Shown: piece by piece, positions 26,747 to 35,168 of the stretch
How positions within the stretch are numbered: the stretch's first letter is position 1
Layout of the letters: each line of letters opens with the position of its first letter
NCBI GenBank assembly: GCA_029933125.1
Contig: JAOZOU010000002.1
Span: forward strand, 1 to 64,000
Direction: 5' to 3'
Origin: a bacterium
Lineage (GTDB): Bacteria; Arandabacterota; Arandabacteria; Arandabacterales; Arandabacteraceae
DNA: 64,000 nucleotides
Program-made: the position numbers and the translations under genes
The notes under the pieces: model-generated
Databases searched by the model: none
Told to the model about the DNA's origin: nothing
The model's input: only the letters and a program-made list of their open reading frames with translations

Positions 26747-28199
26747 CCTCCCTGGCTTTGCCCTCGCTCTCACAGCTATACTCGCGTTGATGTGCAAGCC
26801 CTTGCTTGCCTACCAAGTTGACTCCAGAGGGATTGTAATTCTCGAAGGTTTTGTAAATACAGATGAGCAAGCCATTGTAATCGATGGAAGACTCGATTTT
26901 GAGATTGATGCCGGACCACTTACCCTCGGAGGAGCCTACCGTACCTATGATTTTGGCAACGGCAGGTACAATCCTGCTGGCATACAACCATTTAGCGGCT
27001 TGAAACACCGCTACATTGAGTTAAGCAAGAGCGATCTGACGCTCAGGGCTGGTCATTTCTTTGCCACATTTGGAAAGGGCCTTTCCCTGCGCAGCTTTGA
27101 GGACATTGAGCTCGAGCATGATACGTGGCTCGATGGAATCCTTGCAAGCTACGAAAGCAATACCCTAGCAATTTCAATCTTGGGTGGCAAGGAAGTCGAA
27201 GAGGTGAGTAGATTCCAGCACATTGAGCACAAGGTTAGGAGTGGGTGGCTGGAGGGTCATCTTGGAGAGATGGTCAGGTTGGCTGCAAGCGCCCTGGAGC
27301 GCACAAGCCGAAAGTATGACGACAGGCAGGCTCTTCCTGAAAGTCTTTCCACATTCCAGGATCGCATATATGGTTTCGAGGCAAGCCTCAAAGTTGGTTG
27401 GTTGGGTTTGCTTGGTGACTATGCTCGTCGGTTCGGTGACCTATATGCAACAGGTGCACGTGATGCACAAGGCTACGGTGCCTACGCCTCGGCTACTATT
27501 GAGACAGATGCTATTTCCCTTCTCTGCGAGTACAAGAACTACAAGGCATTTAGCCATGACTTGAGCAGTCCCCCCATCTGTGTTAAGGAACACCTCTGGA
27601 CTTTGATGAACAGGGTGACCCATGAGGTTAACTATAATGATGAGCGGGGGTTCCTTGCAGAAGGTATGATACCTCTCGGCAACTGGTTCATCAGTGGAGG
27701 AGCTTCTGAAGCTCGAAGCCATGAAGGCGGCTTACGTCACTGGGAGATGTTCGCGCACATTGAAAACTCGGAGACTTTCCTGGGTTTTCGCTCACTAGCA
27801 GGATCGTGGTCACGCGAGTATTTTGCCGGAAGATTCAGCGAATACCAAAACGGTGCAGTAGAATTTAAAGCATCTCCCCTTGAGAGGACGACCGAGATAG
27901 ACATAGAGGCACAGCGTGTTGAGGAGCCTGACGGTCATTCCTTTTTCAACTACCTCTTGGGAATCACATGCTATCTTGATCCCAACTTTACAGTCTCATG
28001 GGTCTCTGAAAGGACGACAGACCATTCCGAAGGGCGAAATGTCTGGATGATGGGGTCGGTTCGCATCACTCTGCCTCAAGATCTCGAGGTTAGCCTTGCC
28101 GGAGGCACTGAGCGTGGCGGCAAGAAGTGCAGTGGCGGGATCTGCTATAACGAACCTGAGTTTGCAGGCTTCCGCATAAAGGTGGCGAAATTCTTTTGA
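26727..28199 (+). CDS. DUF6029-like outer-membrane beta-barrel protein
   Basis: A 490-residue protein with a signal peptide (FALALTAILALMCKPLLA) followed by alternating beta-strand sequence, ending in FRIKVAKFF with a terminal Phe typical of outer-membrane barrels. It carries GHFFATFGKGLSLRSFED, which matches my recollection of the DUF6029 signature, and otherwise no enzyme motif. A porin-like or assembly role is possible. The two adjacent ATGs at 26727 and 26730 follow GAGGGTG; the start lies inside the TlpA gene. The stop overlaps the start of the Omp28-like lipoprotein, so the three genes are probably translationally coupled. Confidence 0.78.
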   Translation: MMRRWSDLPGFALALTAILALMCKPLLAYQVDSRGIVILEGFVNTDEQAIVIDGRLDFEIDAGPLTLGGAYRTYDFGNGRYNPAGIQPFSGLKHRYIELSKSDLTLRAGHFFATFGKGLSLRSFEDIELEHDTWLDGILASYESNTLAISILGGKEVEEVSRFQHIEHKVRSGWLEGHLGEMVRLAASALERTSRKYDDRQALPESLSTFQDRIYGFEASLKVGWLGLLGDYARRFGDLYATGARDAQGYGAYASATIETDAISLLCEYKNYKAFSHDLSSPPICVKEHLWTLMNRVTHEVNYNDERGFLAEGMIPLGNWFISGGASEARSHEGGLRHWEMFAHIENSETFLGFRSLAGSWSREYFAGRFSEYQNGAVEFKASPLERTTEIDIEAQRVEEPDGHSFFNYLLGITCYLDPNFTVSWVSERTTDHSEGRNVWMMGSVRITLPQDLEVSLAGGTERGGKKCSGGICYNEPEFAGFRIKVAKFF

Positions 28200-29242
28200 T
28201 GATGAAGTACTTTGCTTTTGTCTTTGCCTTCGCAGTCCTTGCTGGCTGCGATTGGTTTGAGGAGCCGCAGCAATTTAACTATCCACCCGAGACAAACATC
28301 TTGAGTTGCCCTTCTGAGGATCTCGCACCTGGGGACTCGCTTACAATCCGATGGGAAGGTTCGGACAAGGATGGGGAGGTAGCTGGCTATGAGTGGGCTC
28401 TTGACAGAGGAGGATGGGCCGAGACAGAGGCCGAAAGCATAATTCTGCGAGATCTGACTCCTGGCGAGCATATGATAAGTGTCCGAGCAATTGATGATAA
28501 GGGCGATAATGATCCAACACCGGCAGAGTGCATTTTCGATGTTGCAGCAGGTGGCACCTATGTTGAGCGGTGTGTTCTGGTTGAGCTTTTCACAACCACC
28601 TGGTGCCGCAATTGTCCTAATTCTGAGGAAGCGCTCAATGAACTCGAGAAGCAGATTGGCAAGTCAAACCTTTGCATAGTTGCCTACCACGATACCCCTG
28701 AAAGAGATGGGCTTGCCACATCGGAGACTGCAGAAAGGATTGACTGGTATTGGGACAGCACTGGATTTCCTGGTGATCGAGATGTCTGGCCAACGGTCAT
28801 TATCGACGGATTGCATGTTGTTCAGGGAGCCCAAAGCGTGGAGGTAGCCAAGAGTGAGTACGAATTTGAGATCAATTCCAGGCTCACCGAGCTTTCTCGC
28901 CTGAGTCTTGCATTGACAGGATCGCTGGCTTCACAGGGTGGTTCGGTAAAGGTGAAGTTACGCTTGCAGCATGAGTTTATCTTCAATGAACTCAAGCTTC
29001 ATCTCCTGATTATTGAGGACAGTGTCTCATATCACGGATGGTTCTCGGATAGTTTTGATTTTGTCGTGAGGGACATACTTGATGCTCTTCCGCTTGATCT
29101 GACGGCAGTTGGCGATTCGCTGGTTTTCGAGCAGACGGTTATCTTTGATGAGTCATGGGATTTTCCGAATCTCGACGTGATAGCTTTTGTTCAAGATACA
29201 AGCACCAAAGAGGTAATTCAAGCTGCCAGGCTCAAGAAGTAG
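28199..29242 (+). CDS. Omp28-like lipoprotein with thioredoxin-type CxxC
   Basis: A 347-residue lipoprotein (lipobox VLAGCDW). Residues about 25-115 form an Ig/fibronectin-like domain (TNILSCP, DSLTIRWEGSDKDG). They are followed by a thioredoxin-like domain, VLVELFTTTWCRNCPNSEE, with a CxxC and WPTVIIDG as the cis-proline region, and a C-terminal beta domain. The domain order after the Ig module parallels the protein at 24936-26027, but with a lipid anchor in place of a sorting module. The start overlaps the preceding stop (TGATG). It may dock on or cooperate with the DUF6029 barrel (inference). Confidence 0.85.
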   Translation: MMKYFAFVFAFAVLAGCDWFEEPQQFNYPPETNILSCPSEDLAPGDSLTIRWEGSDKDGEVAGYEWALDRGGWAETEAESIILRDLTPGEHMISVRAIDDKGDNDPTPAECIFDVAAGGTYVERCVLVELFTTTWCRNCPNSEEALNELEKQIGKSNLCIVAYHDTPERDGLATSETAERIDWYWDSTGFPGDRDVWPTVIIDGLHVVQGAQSVEVAKSEYEFEINSRLTELSRLSLALTGSLASQGGSVKVKLRLQHEFIFNELKLHLLIIEDSVSYHGWFSDSFDFVVRDILDALPLDLTAVGDSLVFEQTVIFDESWDFPNLDVIAFVQDTSTKEVIQAARLKK

Positions 29243-29317
29243 GTTTGCGGCAGCATTGACCTATCGGATAGGTGTGGTTTGTGGTAAAATAAGGTAAAGA
29301 GGAGGTCAAGGGTAGCA

Positions 29318-30661
29318 ATGAGAAAGAAGAAGCATGTATTTTTGTTGCTCGCAATGATACTCATGTACATCTTGTTTGCCTCGAGTGTCTACGGATCCTT
29401 TCAGTTTGAGTTCAGGGTGCATGACTACGCAAAGGAAGGATTGTTCTACTATCCGTTGCTGTTCAAGGTGGATATCGAGAATACAGGGACTGAGGCGGAT
29501 ACGATTGATCTTGACTTGACCAAGAATCTTCCTCCCGGTTGGTATGCCGACCTTTGCGTCAGAGGCAAGTGCGTTCAGGATCACATAGAAATTGATCTTC
29601 TCGCTGGCCAGAGCGATTCTATCCTTGTCGATATTTACCTCGGTGGTGCACAGGATGTTGGAAGCGTCATCCTTACAGGGACGATGCGCTCCGAACCGCT
29701 TGAGACGCATAGTGTGATTCTTGTCGGTTTCTGCGCCCAACCTAGCATACTGCTCGTTGATGACGACAATGGTGGTTCCTATGAGACATATCTGGCTGCA
29801 GCGATCGATAGCGCTGGCTACAAAGCTTGGATTTGGGATGTATCTTTAGATGGGAGGCCGGGTTCGTCGCAGCTCAATTCCTACTGGTCCGTCTTTTGGA
29901 CGACTGCCGATGGTGACGCAGCCTACATAACATCCACTGATGAAAGTGACTGGATAGATTTTCTTGAAAACGGTGGCAATCTGTTTTTAGCAAGTATGAA
30001 CTACCTCAGTAGCCGCGGTTCATCGACAACCTTCATAAGTGACTATCTGCACATAGGAGGCTGGGATAGCGATGTCGGCGCGGCCTCTGTGGGTGGCGTG
30101 AGTGGTGACGCCATAAGTGATGGAATGAGTCTCAGTCTCGGATCATCTCCATTCACAGCCTCGGAGACAGACATCTTCGTTAGCACATCACCATCTGAGA
30201 CTATCTTTACAGCATCAGGCGGTGTCGGACTTAAGGTTGCCGAGGCTTCTCATAAACTCGTTTTTCTGAGTTTTCCCTTTGAACCAATTGTCAATTCATC
30301 CGATCCACACAACCAGAAGACTTTGATATCGAGAGTTATTGAGTGGTTTGGACCCTATGAGGCTTCTGTTGGTCGAGACGATATGACGAATGCGGCTTTG
30401 GGGCTCTCGATCTCACCAAATCCCTTCACCGATCGAGCCTCAATCTGGTTTGGCAAGGCATCGGGCAATGGCAATCGCAGGCTTGCAATTTACGATGTCA
30501 AAGGATGTCTCATTAGAAGTCTCCTCGTCAGTGGAAATGAGACGAGCGCCATCTGGGATGGCAAAGATGAACGTGGCAGAAGTATCCCTTCTGGCATCTA
30601 CTTTGTGAGGCTAAGTAACGGACAGCGGGGGATAGTTCACAAGATAGTTTTGACAAGGTAA
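29318..30661 (+). CDS. Secreted protein with GATase-like region and type A sorting domain
   Basis: A 447-residue secreted protein. The signal peptide (to about SSVYG) is followed by an Ig-like domain on protein-sorting lines (DIENTGTEADTIDLD, LPPGWYADLC). A GATase1/ThuA-like alpha/beta region follows (SILLVDDDNGG, YWSVFWTTADGD, WIDFLENGGNLFLASM). A FlgD-like sorting module closes it (LSISPNPFTDRASI, IYDVKGCLIRSL, WDGKDERGR, GIYFVRLS, HKIVLTR). The same GATase-like and sorting order occurs in the 1391-residue protein at 12426. No catalytic Cys/His pair is apparent, so the region is probably structural or binding. ATG 29318 follows GAGGAGG. Confidence 0.83.
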   Translation: MRKKKHVFLLLAMILMYILFASSVYGSFQFEFRVHDYAKEGLFYYPLLFKVDIENTGTEADTIDLDLTKNLPPGWYADLCVRGKCVQDHIEIDLLAGQSDSILVDIYLGGAQDVGSVILTGTMRSEPLETHSVILVGFCAQPSILLVDDDNGGSYETYLAAAIDSAGYKAWIWDVSLDGRPGSSQLNSYWSVFWTTADGDAAYITSTDESDWIDFLENGGNLFLASMNYLSSRGSSTTFISDYLHIGGWDSDVGAASVGGVSGDAISDGMSLSLGSSPFTASETDIFVSTSPSETIFTASGGVGLKVAEASHKLVFLSFPFEPIVNSSDPHNQKTLISRVIEWFGPYEASVGRDDMTNAALGLSISPNPFTDRASIWFGKASGNGNRRLAIYDVKGCLIRSLLVSGNETSAIWDGKDERGRSIPSGIYFVRLSNGQRGIVHKIVLTR

Positions 30662-30663
30662 GG

Positions 30664-31416
30664 CTATACAACGCAGGCTGGGACGCCGAGCCTTTCGAGC
30701 TTTTCAACGAGCCTGGATTGAGTCTCGGTCACGTAGCCCTCATCCAGGGCATAGGCAAGCCCATGAGTCTCATAAAGTGCTCTCACTTTCCAGGCATAGT
30801 TCACGCGATCGATCAGTACTTCATCAACCACAGGAGCGATCAGTTGAGCCAATCTTGTTGGATTGGCTGGCAATAAGGGTCCGATGAAAGCGTAGTTTGA
30901 TATATGATTTTCGTGAAGCACTCTTAAAGCTTCAAGACGTTCGTTGAGGCCAGGTGAGAAAGGTTCGAAAATTCTACGAACCTTTTCATCATCCGTTGTA
31001 AGTGTGATACCAACAGTCACCTCATTCAGTTTGCGTAGAATGTCAAGATCTCTTACAACAAGATTTGACTTTGTGAGAATGTTTACTCTCATTAGCGAGT
31101 TGACCAATATCTCAAGGCATGATCTTGTGAGCTTGACCTCAGCTTCTATGGGCTGGTACGGATCGGTAACCGAGCTTAGCATTACCTTACCTGGTGGCTT
31201 TGTGCGTAACTCTCTTGGGAGGAGCTCAGGTGCATTAACTTTTATGTCAACGAATTTGCCCCATGGCTCAACGTGGCCAGTGAATTTCTTCATGAAGCTG
31301 GCATAGCAGTAACGACACCCGTGAGCGCATCCTGTATAGGGATTAAGACAGTAATCCATCCCCTCAATGCGGCTAGGCGTAAGAATAGTCCTTGCAGGCT
31401 TGTTGCTTATTCTCAT
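30664..31416 (-). CDS. Radical SAM protein of the spore-photoproduct-lyase-like family
   Basis: A 250-residue cytoplasmic [4Fe-4S] radical SAM protein of the SplB-like (COG1533) group. The cluster motif is NPYTGCAHGCRYCYA (CxxxCxxC), followed by VMLSSVTDPYQPIE (SAM contact region), NILTKSNLVVRDLD and TVGITLTTDDE. Members of this group often lie near nucleic-acid repair genes, but their substrates are mostly unknown; true spore photoproduct lyases are longer. Its stop is 3 bp from the stop of the convergent sorted protein. No Shine-Dalgarno site is visible before ATG 31416. Confidence 0.88.
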   Translation of the reverse strand: MRISNKPARTILTPSRIEGMDYCLNPYTGCAHGCRYCYASFMKKFTGHVEPWGKFVDIKVNAPELLPRELRTKPPGKVMLSSVTDPYQPIEAEVKLTRSCLEILVNSLMRVNILTKSNLVVRDLDILRKLNEVTVGITLTTDDEKVRRIFEPFSPGLNERLEALRVLHENHISNYAFIGPLLPANPTRLAQLIAPVVDEVLIDRVNYAWKVRALYETHGLAYALDEGYVTETQSRLVEKLERLGVPACVV

Positions 31417-31550
31417 CTAATATGATGTTAATGCGGGAAACCCCCTTTGAGCAATGATTGGGATCGTCACATTGGATTCATCAAACAAGAGCAATTGCTC
31501 TGTTGTCTAAGTGAGGGCGAGGTGCTACAATAAATGGCTTTGGAGGGAAT

Positions 31551-32390
31551 ATGAAACATTTTCGTCAGTACATTGTGCCAACAAGCCAGGAGGATGCTGT
31601 AAGCATCCGTCGGGCGGTCGGAGCTCGTGGCCTGTTTATTGCAGGTGGCACAACAGTTGTTCCCCGAGCTGCAAGGACTGTGGATGTTCTCATCGATGTA
31701 ACCCATCTTGGTCTCAATGGGATAGAGTTTCAAGAATCTTGGGTTAAGATGGGTGCAACCACCCGCCTTGCAGATCTTCTTACGCCCGAGATCCAGGCGA
31801 GTTTTCCTGTGCTTTATGAAGCAGTTTCTCAATGCGCTACACCATTGATAAGAAACATGGCAACCCTTGGAGGCAGTCTTGCTACAGTATTCCTACCTTC
31901 AGATGTTGCAGTGGCTTTGCTTGCTCTTGATGCTCAGGTCGAGGTGCTCACCGAAGCAGGTGTTCAGAGGCTTGCCCTCGGTGATTTGCTAAGAAGTGGT
32001 TGGCTCAATCCCAACTGGCTTCTTCGAAGCCTCTCTGTAAAAAAGCAGAAACCGACTCGGCGAAGTGCCTTTCTTAAATTTGGGCGCACTTCCGTTGATA
32101 TAGCCCTCGTTAACGTTGGGGCGAGTTTCAATCTTGATGAAAGTGGAAGAGTTGACTTGAGGATTGCTATTGGTCAAACGTCAAGTTTGCCGACTCTTGA
32201 GGAGTTTAACGGCATAGGGGAAAGTGACTTGACACAATCTTCTATTGACCGAATAGCAAGCGAGGTTAGCAAGCGCCTCCAAGGCAAATCTGACTTCAGA
32301 GCCTCGGGTGAATATCGTAAGCATCTTTCAAAGGTTCTTGTAGCAAGGGCGCTTGCGCGCATGGCGGGGGTTGATGGCTATGAAGGTTAG
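31551..32390 (+). CDS. FAD-binding subunit of a molybdenum hydroxylase (xanthine dehydrogenase family)
   Basis: A 279-residue FAD subunit (CO dehydrogenase flavoprotein/XdhB type). The FAD-binding motif is RGLFIAGGTTVV and the second is TPLIRNMATLGGSLA; LVNVGASF lies in the C-terminal subdomain. It carries electrons from the Fe-S subunit to the acceptor. ATG 31551 follows GGAGGG. It is the first gene of a four-gene overlapping operon with the Fe-S subunit, the Mo subunit and an aminohydrolase that looks like 8-oxoguanine deaminase, suggesting purine oxidation. Confidence 0.92.
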   Translation: MKHFRQYIVPTSQEDAVSIRRAVGARGLFIAGGTTVVPRAARTVDVLIDVTHLGLNGIEFQESWVKMGATTRLADLLTPEIQASFPVLYEAVSQCATPLIRNMATLGGSLATVFLPSDVAVALLALDAQVEVLTEAGVQRLALGDLLRSGWLNPNWLLRSLSVKKQKPTRRSAFLKFGRTSVDIALVNVGASFNLDESGRVDLRIAIGQTSSLPTLEEFNGIGESDLTQSSIDRIASEVSKRLQGKSDFRASGEYRKHLSKVLVARALARMAGVDGYEG

Positions 32391-32841
32391 CCTCACAATA
32401 AATGGCGAATCGTACGCTATCGACTGCCGTGCGGGTGAGACCTTGCTTGAGGTGCTTCGCCGACTTGGATTCAAAAGTGTCAAGAGGGGATGTGACACTG
32501 GCAATTGTGGGGCTTGCACCATCCTTCTCGACAATCGGCCTGTAGCCTCATGTATAATGCTTGCTGCGCAGGCTGAGGGATATAACATCACAACCCTCGA
32601 GGGCTTAAGTGCAAGTGGTGAGATAAGCCATCTCCAGGAAGCCTTCATAAATAACGGTGCACCGCAATGTGGTTTCTGTACACCTGGAATGTTGCTTGTT
32701 GCCAAAGCCTTACTCGATACAAAACCTAGGCCGAGTCGGCAGGACATCCGTCAAGCCCTTGCAGGCAATATTTGTCGCTGCTCGGGGTATGTCAAAATAG
32801 TTGACGCCATTGCGGATGCAAGCAAGAAGGTTGAGAAGTGA
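32374..32841 (+). CDS. 2Fe-2S subunit of the molybdenum hydroxylase
   Basis: A 155-residue electron-transfer subunit (XdhC/CoxS type). The plant-ferredoxin-like cluster is GCDTGNCGACTILL, and the second cluster comes from CGFCTPGM and CRCSGY. The length is normal for the family. ATG 32374 (behind GGCGGGG) is preferred; ATG 32380 is an alternative. It overlaps the FAD gene by 17 bp, and its TGA overlaps the ATG of the Mo subunit. Confidence 0.93.
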   Translation: MAMKVSLTINGESYAIDCRAGETLLEVLRRLGFKSVKRGCDTGNCGACTILLDNRPVASCIMLAAQAEGYNITTLEGLSASGEISHLQEAFINNGAPQCGFCTPGMLLVAKALLDTKPRPSRQDIRQALAGNICRCSGYVKIVDAIADASKKVEK

Positions 32842-35168
32842 TGGAAGTCAAAACGGAAAAGCGGAGTGCTCTAAGGGTTGTATCTCGCCGTGTTCGCAAG
32901 GTTGATGGCCAGGCAATTGTAAGCGGTGCACCTCACTATACCATGGATATGGTTCCACCGGGAGCACTTTATGCCAAGATACTGAGGAGTCCGCATGCTC
33001 ATGCCAGGATCAAGCGCATCGATAAGAGAGAGGCACTGAAAATTCCTGGTGTCCATCTTGTCCTTACCCATGAGGATGTGCCACGCATCCCGTTTACTAC
33101 TGCTGGACAGAACTTCCCGGAACCATCGCCTTACGATACCTTTATGCTTGATAGCAAGGTAAGATTTGTGGGCGATCGAGTGGCTGTTGTCGTAGCGAGG
33201 GATGAAGCAACTGCTTCAAGAGCTTGTGAGGTGATCAAGGTCGATTATGAGATTTTGCCTGCGGTCTTCGATCCTCACGAAGCTCTTCAACCGGGAAGCC
33301 CTATCCTCCATGACGAGCCAGATGCCAGTGGGATTTTTGATGCCACTAAGAACCTTGCTGCTCACATACATGTTGAGGTTGGCAATGTTGAGGAAGGATT
33401 TGCGAAGGCAGATCTTGTCTTTGAGCGCACCTATAGCGTTCACTATGTCCAGCATGTCTCAATGGAACCTCATGTTTGCTTTGCCCATCTTGATGAAAAC
33501 AGCAGAGTAGTGATTGTTACAGCGACCCAGGTTCCCTTCCATGTGAGACGTATAGTTGCTCGAGTCAATCAGGTGCCTATCGCAAGGGTGAGGGTAATTA
33601 AGCCGCGTATCGGCGGAGGGTTCGGGGGTAAGCAAGAGATAGTGCTGGAGGATCTTTGTGCTCACATCGCTCTGCGTACGGGGAGGCCAGTCGTGATGGA
33701 ACTAACACGCCAGGAGGAATTCTTCTCCACAAGGACTCGCCATCCCCAGTTTGTCACCATGAAAACAGGCGTGATGCGTGATGGCACTATTGTTGCGAAT
33801 CAGATGAAGGTGGTTGCTAATACTGGTGCATATGGAGCTCATGCCCTTACAGTGCAATCAAACACTGGCAGCAAAACGCTTCCGCTTTATAGATCCCCCA
33901 ATATTCGTTACATTGCTGATGTTGCCTACACCAATTTGCCAATTGCTGGTGCATTCAGGGGATATGGTGCACCTCAGGGTTACTTTGCTCTTGGATCCCT
34001 TATGGACGAGATCGCCCATGAGCTTGGTATGGACCCTCTCGAGTTGCGCCGTAAGAATCTTGTTCGACCAGGTGATGAGGATCCCATAGCAACCAAGCTT
34101 GGTGAAGGGAAGGAAGGCTTCAAGCGAGTGATAAGGACTTGTGGAATCGAGCAATGTATCGAAGTTGCAGGGAAAGAATTTCTAAAGAGAAAGGTCAAGT
34201 CCATCGAGAGGCCATTTGAACGCAAACGGCGAGCTGTAGGTTTTGCCCTTGCCATGCATGGGACGGGTATTGCCGGAGATGACATGGGTGGTGCAACTAT
34301 CAAAGTCAATGATGATGGTTCCTTTAACCTTCTTGTTGGTGCGACTGATCTTGGTACTGGTAGCGATACGATTCTTGCTCAGATGGCAGCAGAGGTTCTT
34401 GGGGTGGATGTGGCCGACATTCTCGTCTATTCATCGGATACCGATTATACACCTTTCGATGTGGGTGCTTACGCATCAAGCACAACCTATGTTTCCGGGA
34501 CAGCTGTTGTGAGAGCTGCGGAGAAGGTGCGCGAGAGACTTAGGGACGTAGCTGCGCATCTTCTGAGCGAGGAACCTGAGAATATAGAATTCAGAGATGG
34601 ATTTTTCATAGGTCCTGATGACCGACGCATACATGTCAAGCAAGCGGCCCTTAAGTCCTTCTACGGTGAGCAAAAGCAGCAGATCGTTGAGTCAGCCTCT
34701 TTCATTACATTTGAGTGTCCTCCACCCTTCAGTGCGACCTTTGTTGAAGTCGAGATTGATATGGATACGGGTGCTCTGAGAGTTATCGACGCAGCCTCTG
34801 CTGTTGATCTCGGAAGAGCCATAAATCCCACATTGGCAGAGGGACAGATTATTGGATCGGTGGCGATGGCGATAGGTTATGCTCTTTATGAGGAGATGAA
34901 ATTCTCACCTGGGGGCAGGATGCTTAATGCGTCACTTATGGATTACAAGATTCCTATGGCAGCGGATCTGCCCGACATCAAAGCCTATCTTGTTGAGACA
35001 GACGAGCCTACCGGGCCATTCGGCGTAAAGAGCGTGGGTGAAATCTGTATGGACAATGTTGCTCCTGCGATTGCTAATGCAGTTTTCAATGCAACTGGAG
35101 TGCGTCTGAGGGAGCTTCCCTTCACGCCTGAGAAGGTGCTCAAAGCCCTCAAGGAAGCTGGCTATTGA
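32841..35168 (+). CDS. Molybdopterin-binding catalytic subunit of a xanthine dehydrogenase-type hydroxylase
   Basis: A 775-residue catalytic subunit. Features are RKVDGQAIVSGAPHYTMD at the N-terminus, the molybdopterin loops RIGGGFGGKQE and GAFRGYGAPQG, GATDLGTGSDT, and the active-site glutamate segment GVKSVGEICMDN. The RGYGAPQ loop resembles xanthine dehydrogenase and nicotinate-type enzymes; it lacks the CO-dehydrogenase cysteine loop. Together with the small subunits it should hydroxylate an N-heterocycle, most plausibly a purine given the next gene. The start overlaps the previous stop (TGATG). Confidence 0.92.
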   Translation: MEVKTEKRSALRVVSRRVRKVDGQAIVSGAPHYTMDMVPPGALYAKILRSPHAHARIKRIDKREALKIPGVHLVLTHEDVPRIPFTTAGQNFPEPSPYDTFMLDSKVRFVGDRVAVVVARDEATASRACEVIKVDYEILPAVFDPHEALQPGSPILHDEPDASGIFDATKNLAAHIHVEVGNVEEGFAKADLVFERTYSVHYVQHVSMEPHVCFAHLDENSRVVIVTATQVPFHVRRIVARVNQVPIARVRVIKPRIGGGFGGKQEIVLEDLCAHIALRTGRPVVMELTRQEEFFSTRTRHPQFVTMKTGVMRDGTIVANQMKVVANTGAYGAHALTVQSNTGSKTLPLYRSPNIRYIADVAYTNLPIAGAFRGYGAPQGYFALGSLMDEIAHELGMDPLELRRKNLVRPGDEDPIATKLGEGKEGFKRVIRTCGIEQCIEVAGKEFLKRKVKSIERPFERKRRAVGFALAMHGTGIAGDDMGGATIKVNDDGSFNLLVGATDLGTGSDTILAQMAAEVLGVDVADILVYSSDTDYTPFDVGAYASSTTYVSGTAVVRAAEKVRERLRDVAAHLLSEEPENIEFRDGFFIGPDDRRIHVKQAALKSFYGEQKQQIVESASFITFECPPPFSATFVEVEIDMDTGALRVIDAASAVDLGRAINPTLAEGQIIGSVAMAIGYALYEEMKFSPGGRMLNASLMDYKIPMAADLPDIKAYLVETDEPTGPFGVKSVGEICMDNVAPAIANAVFNATGVRLRELPFTPEKVLKALKEAGY

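Noticed and set aside
29256-29290. TTGACC and TAAAAT upstream of the sorted protein at 29318 as a promoter
   Set aside because: The boxes are 23 bp apart, too far for a sigma70 promoter.
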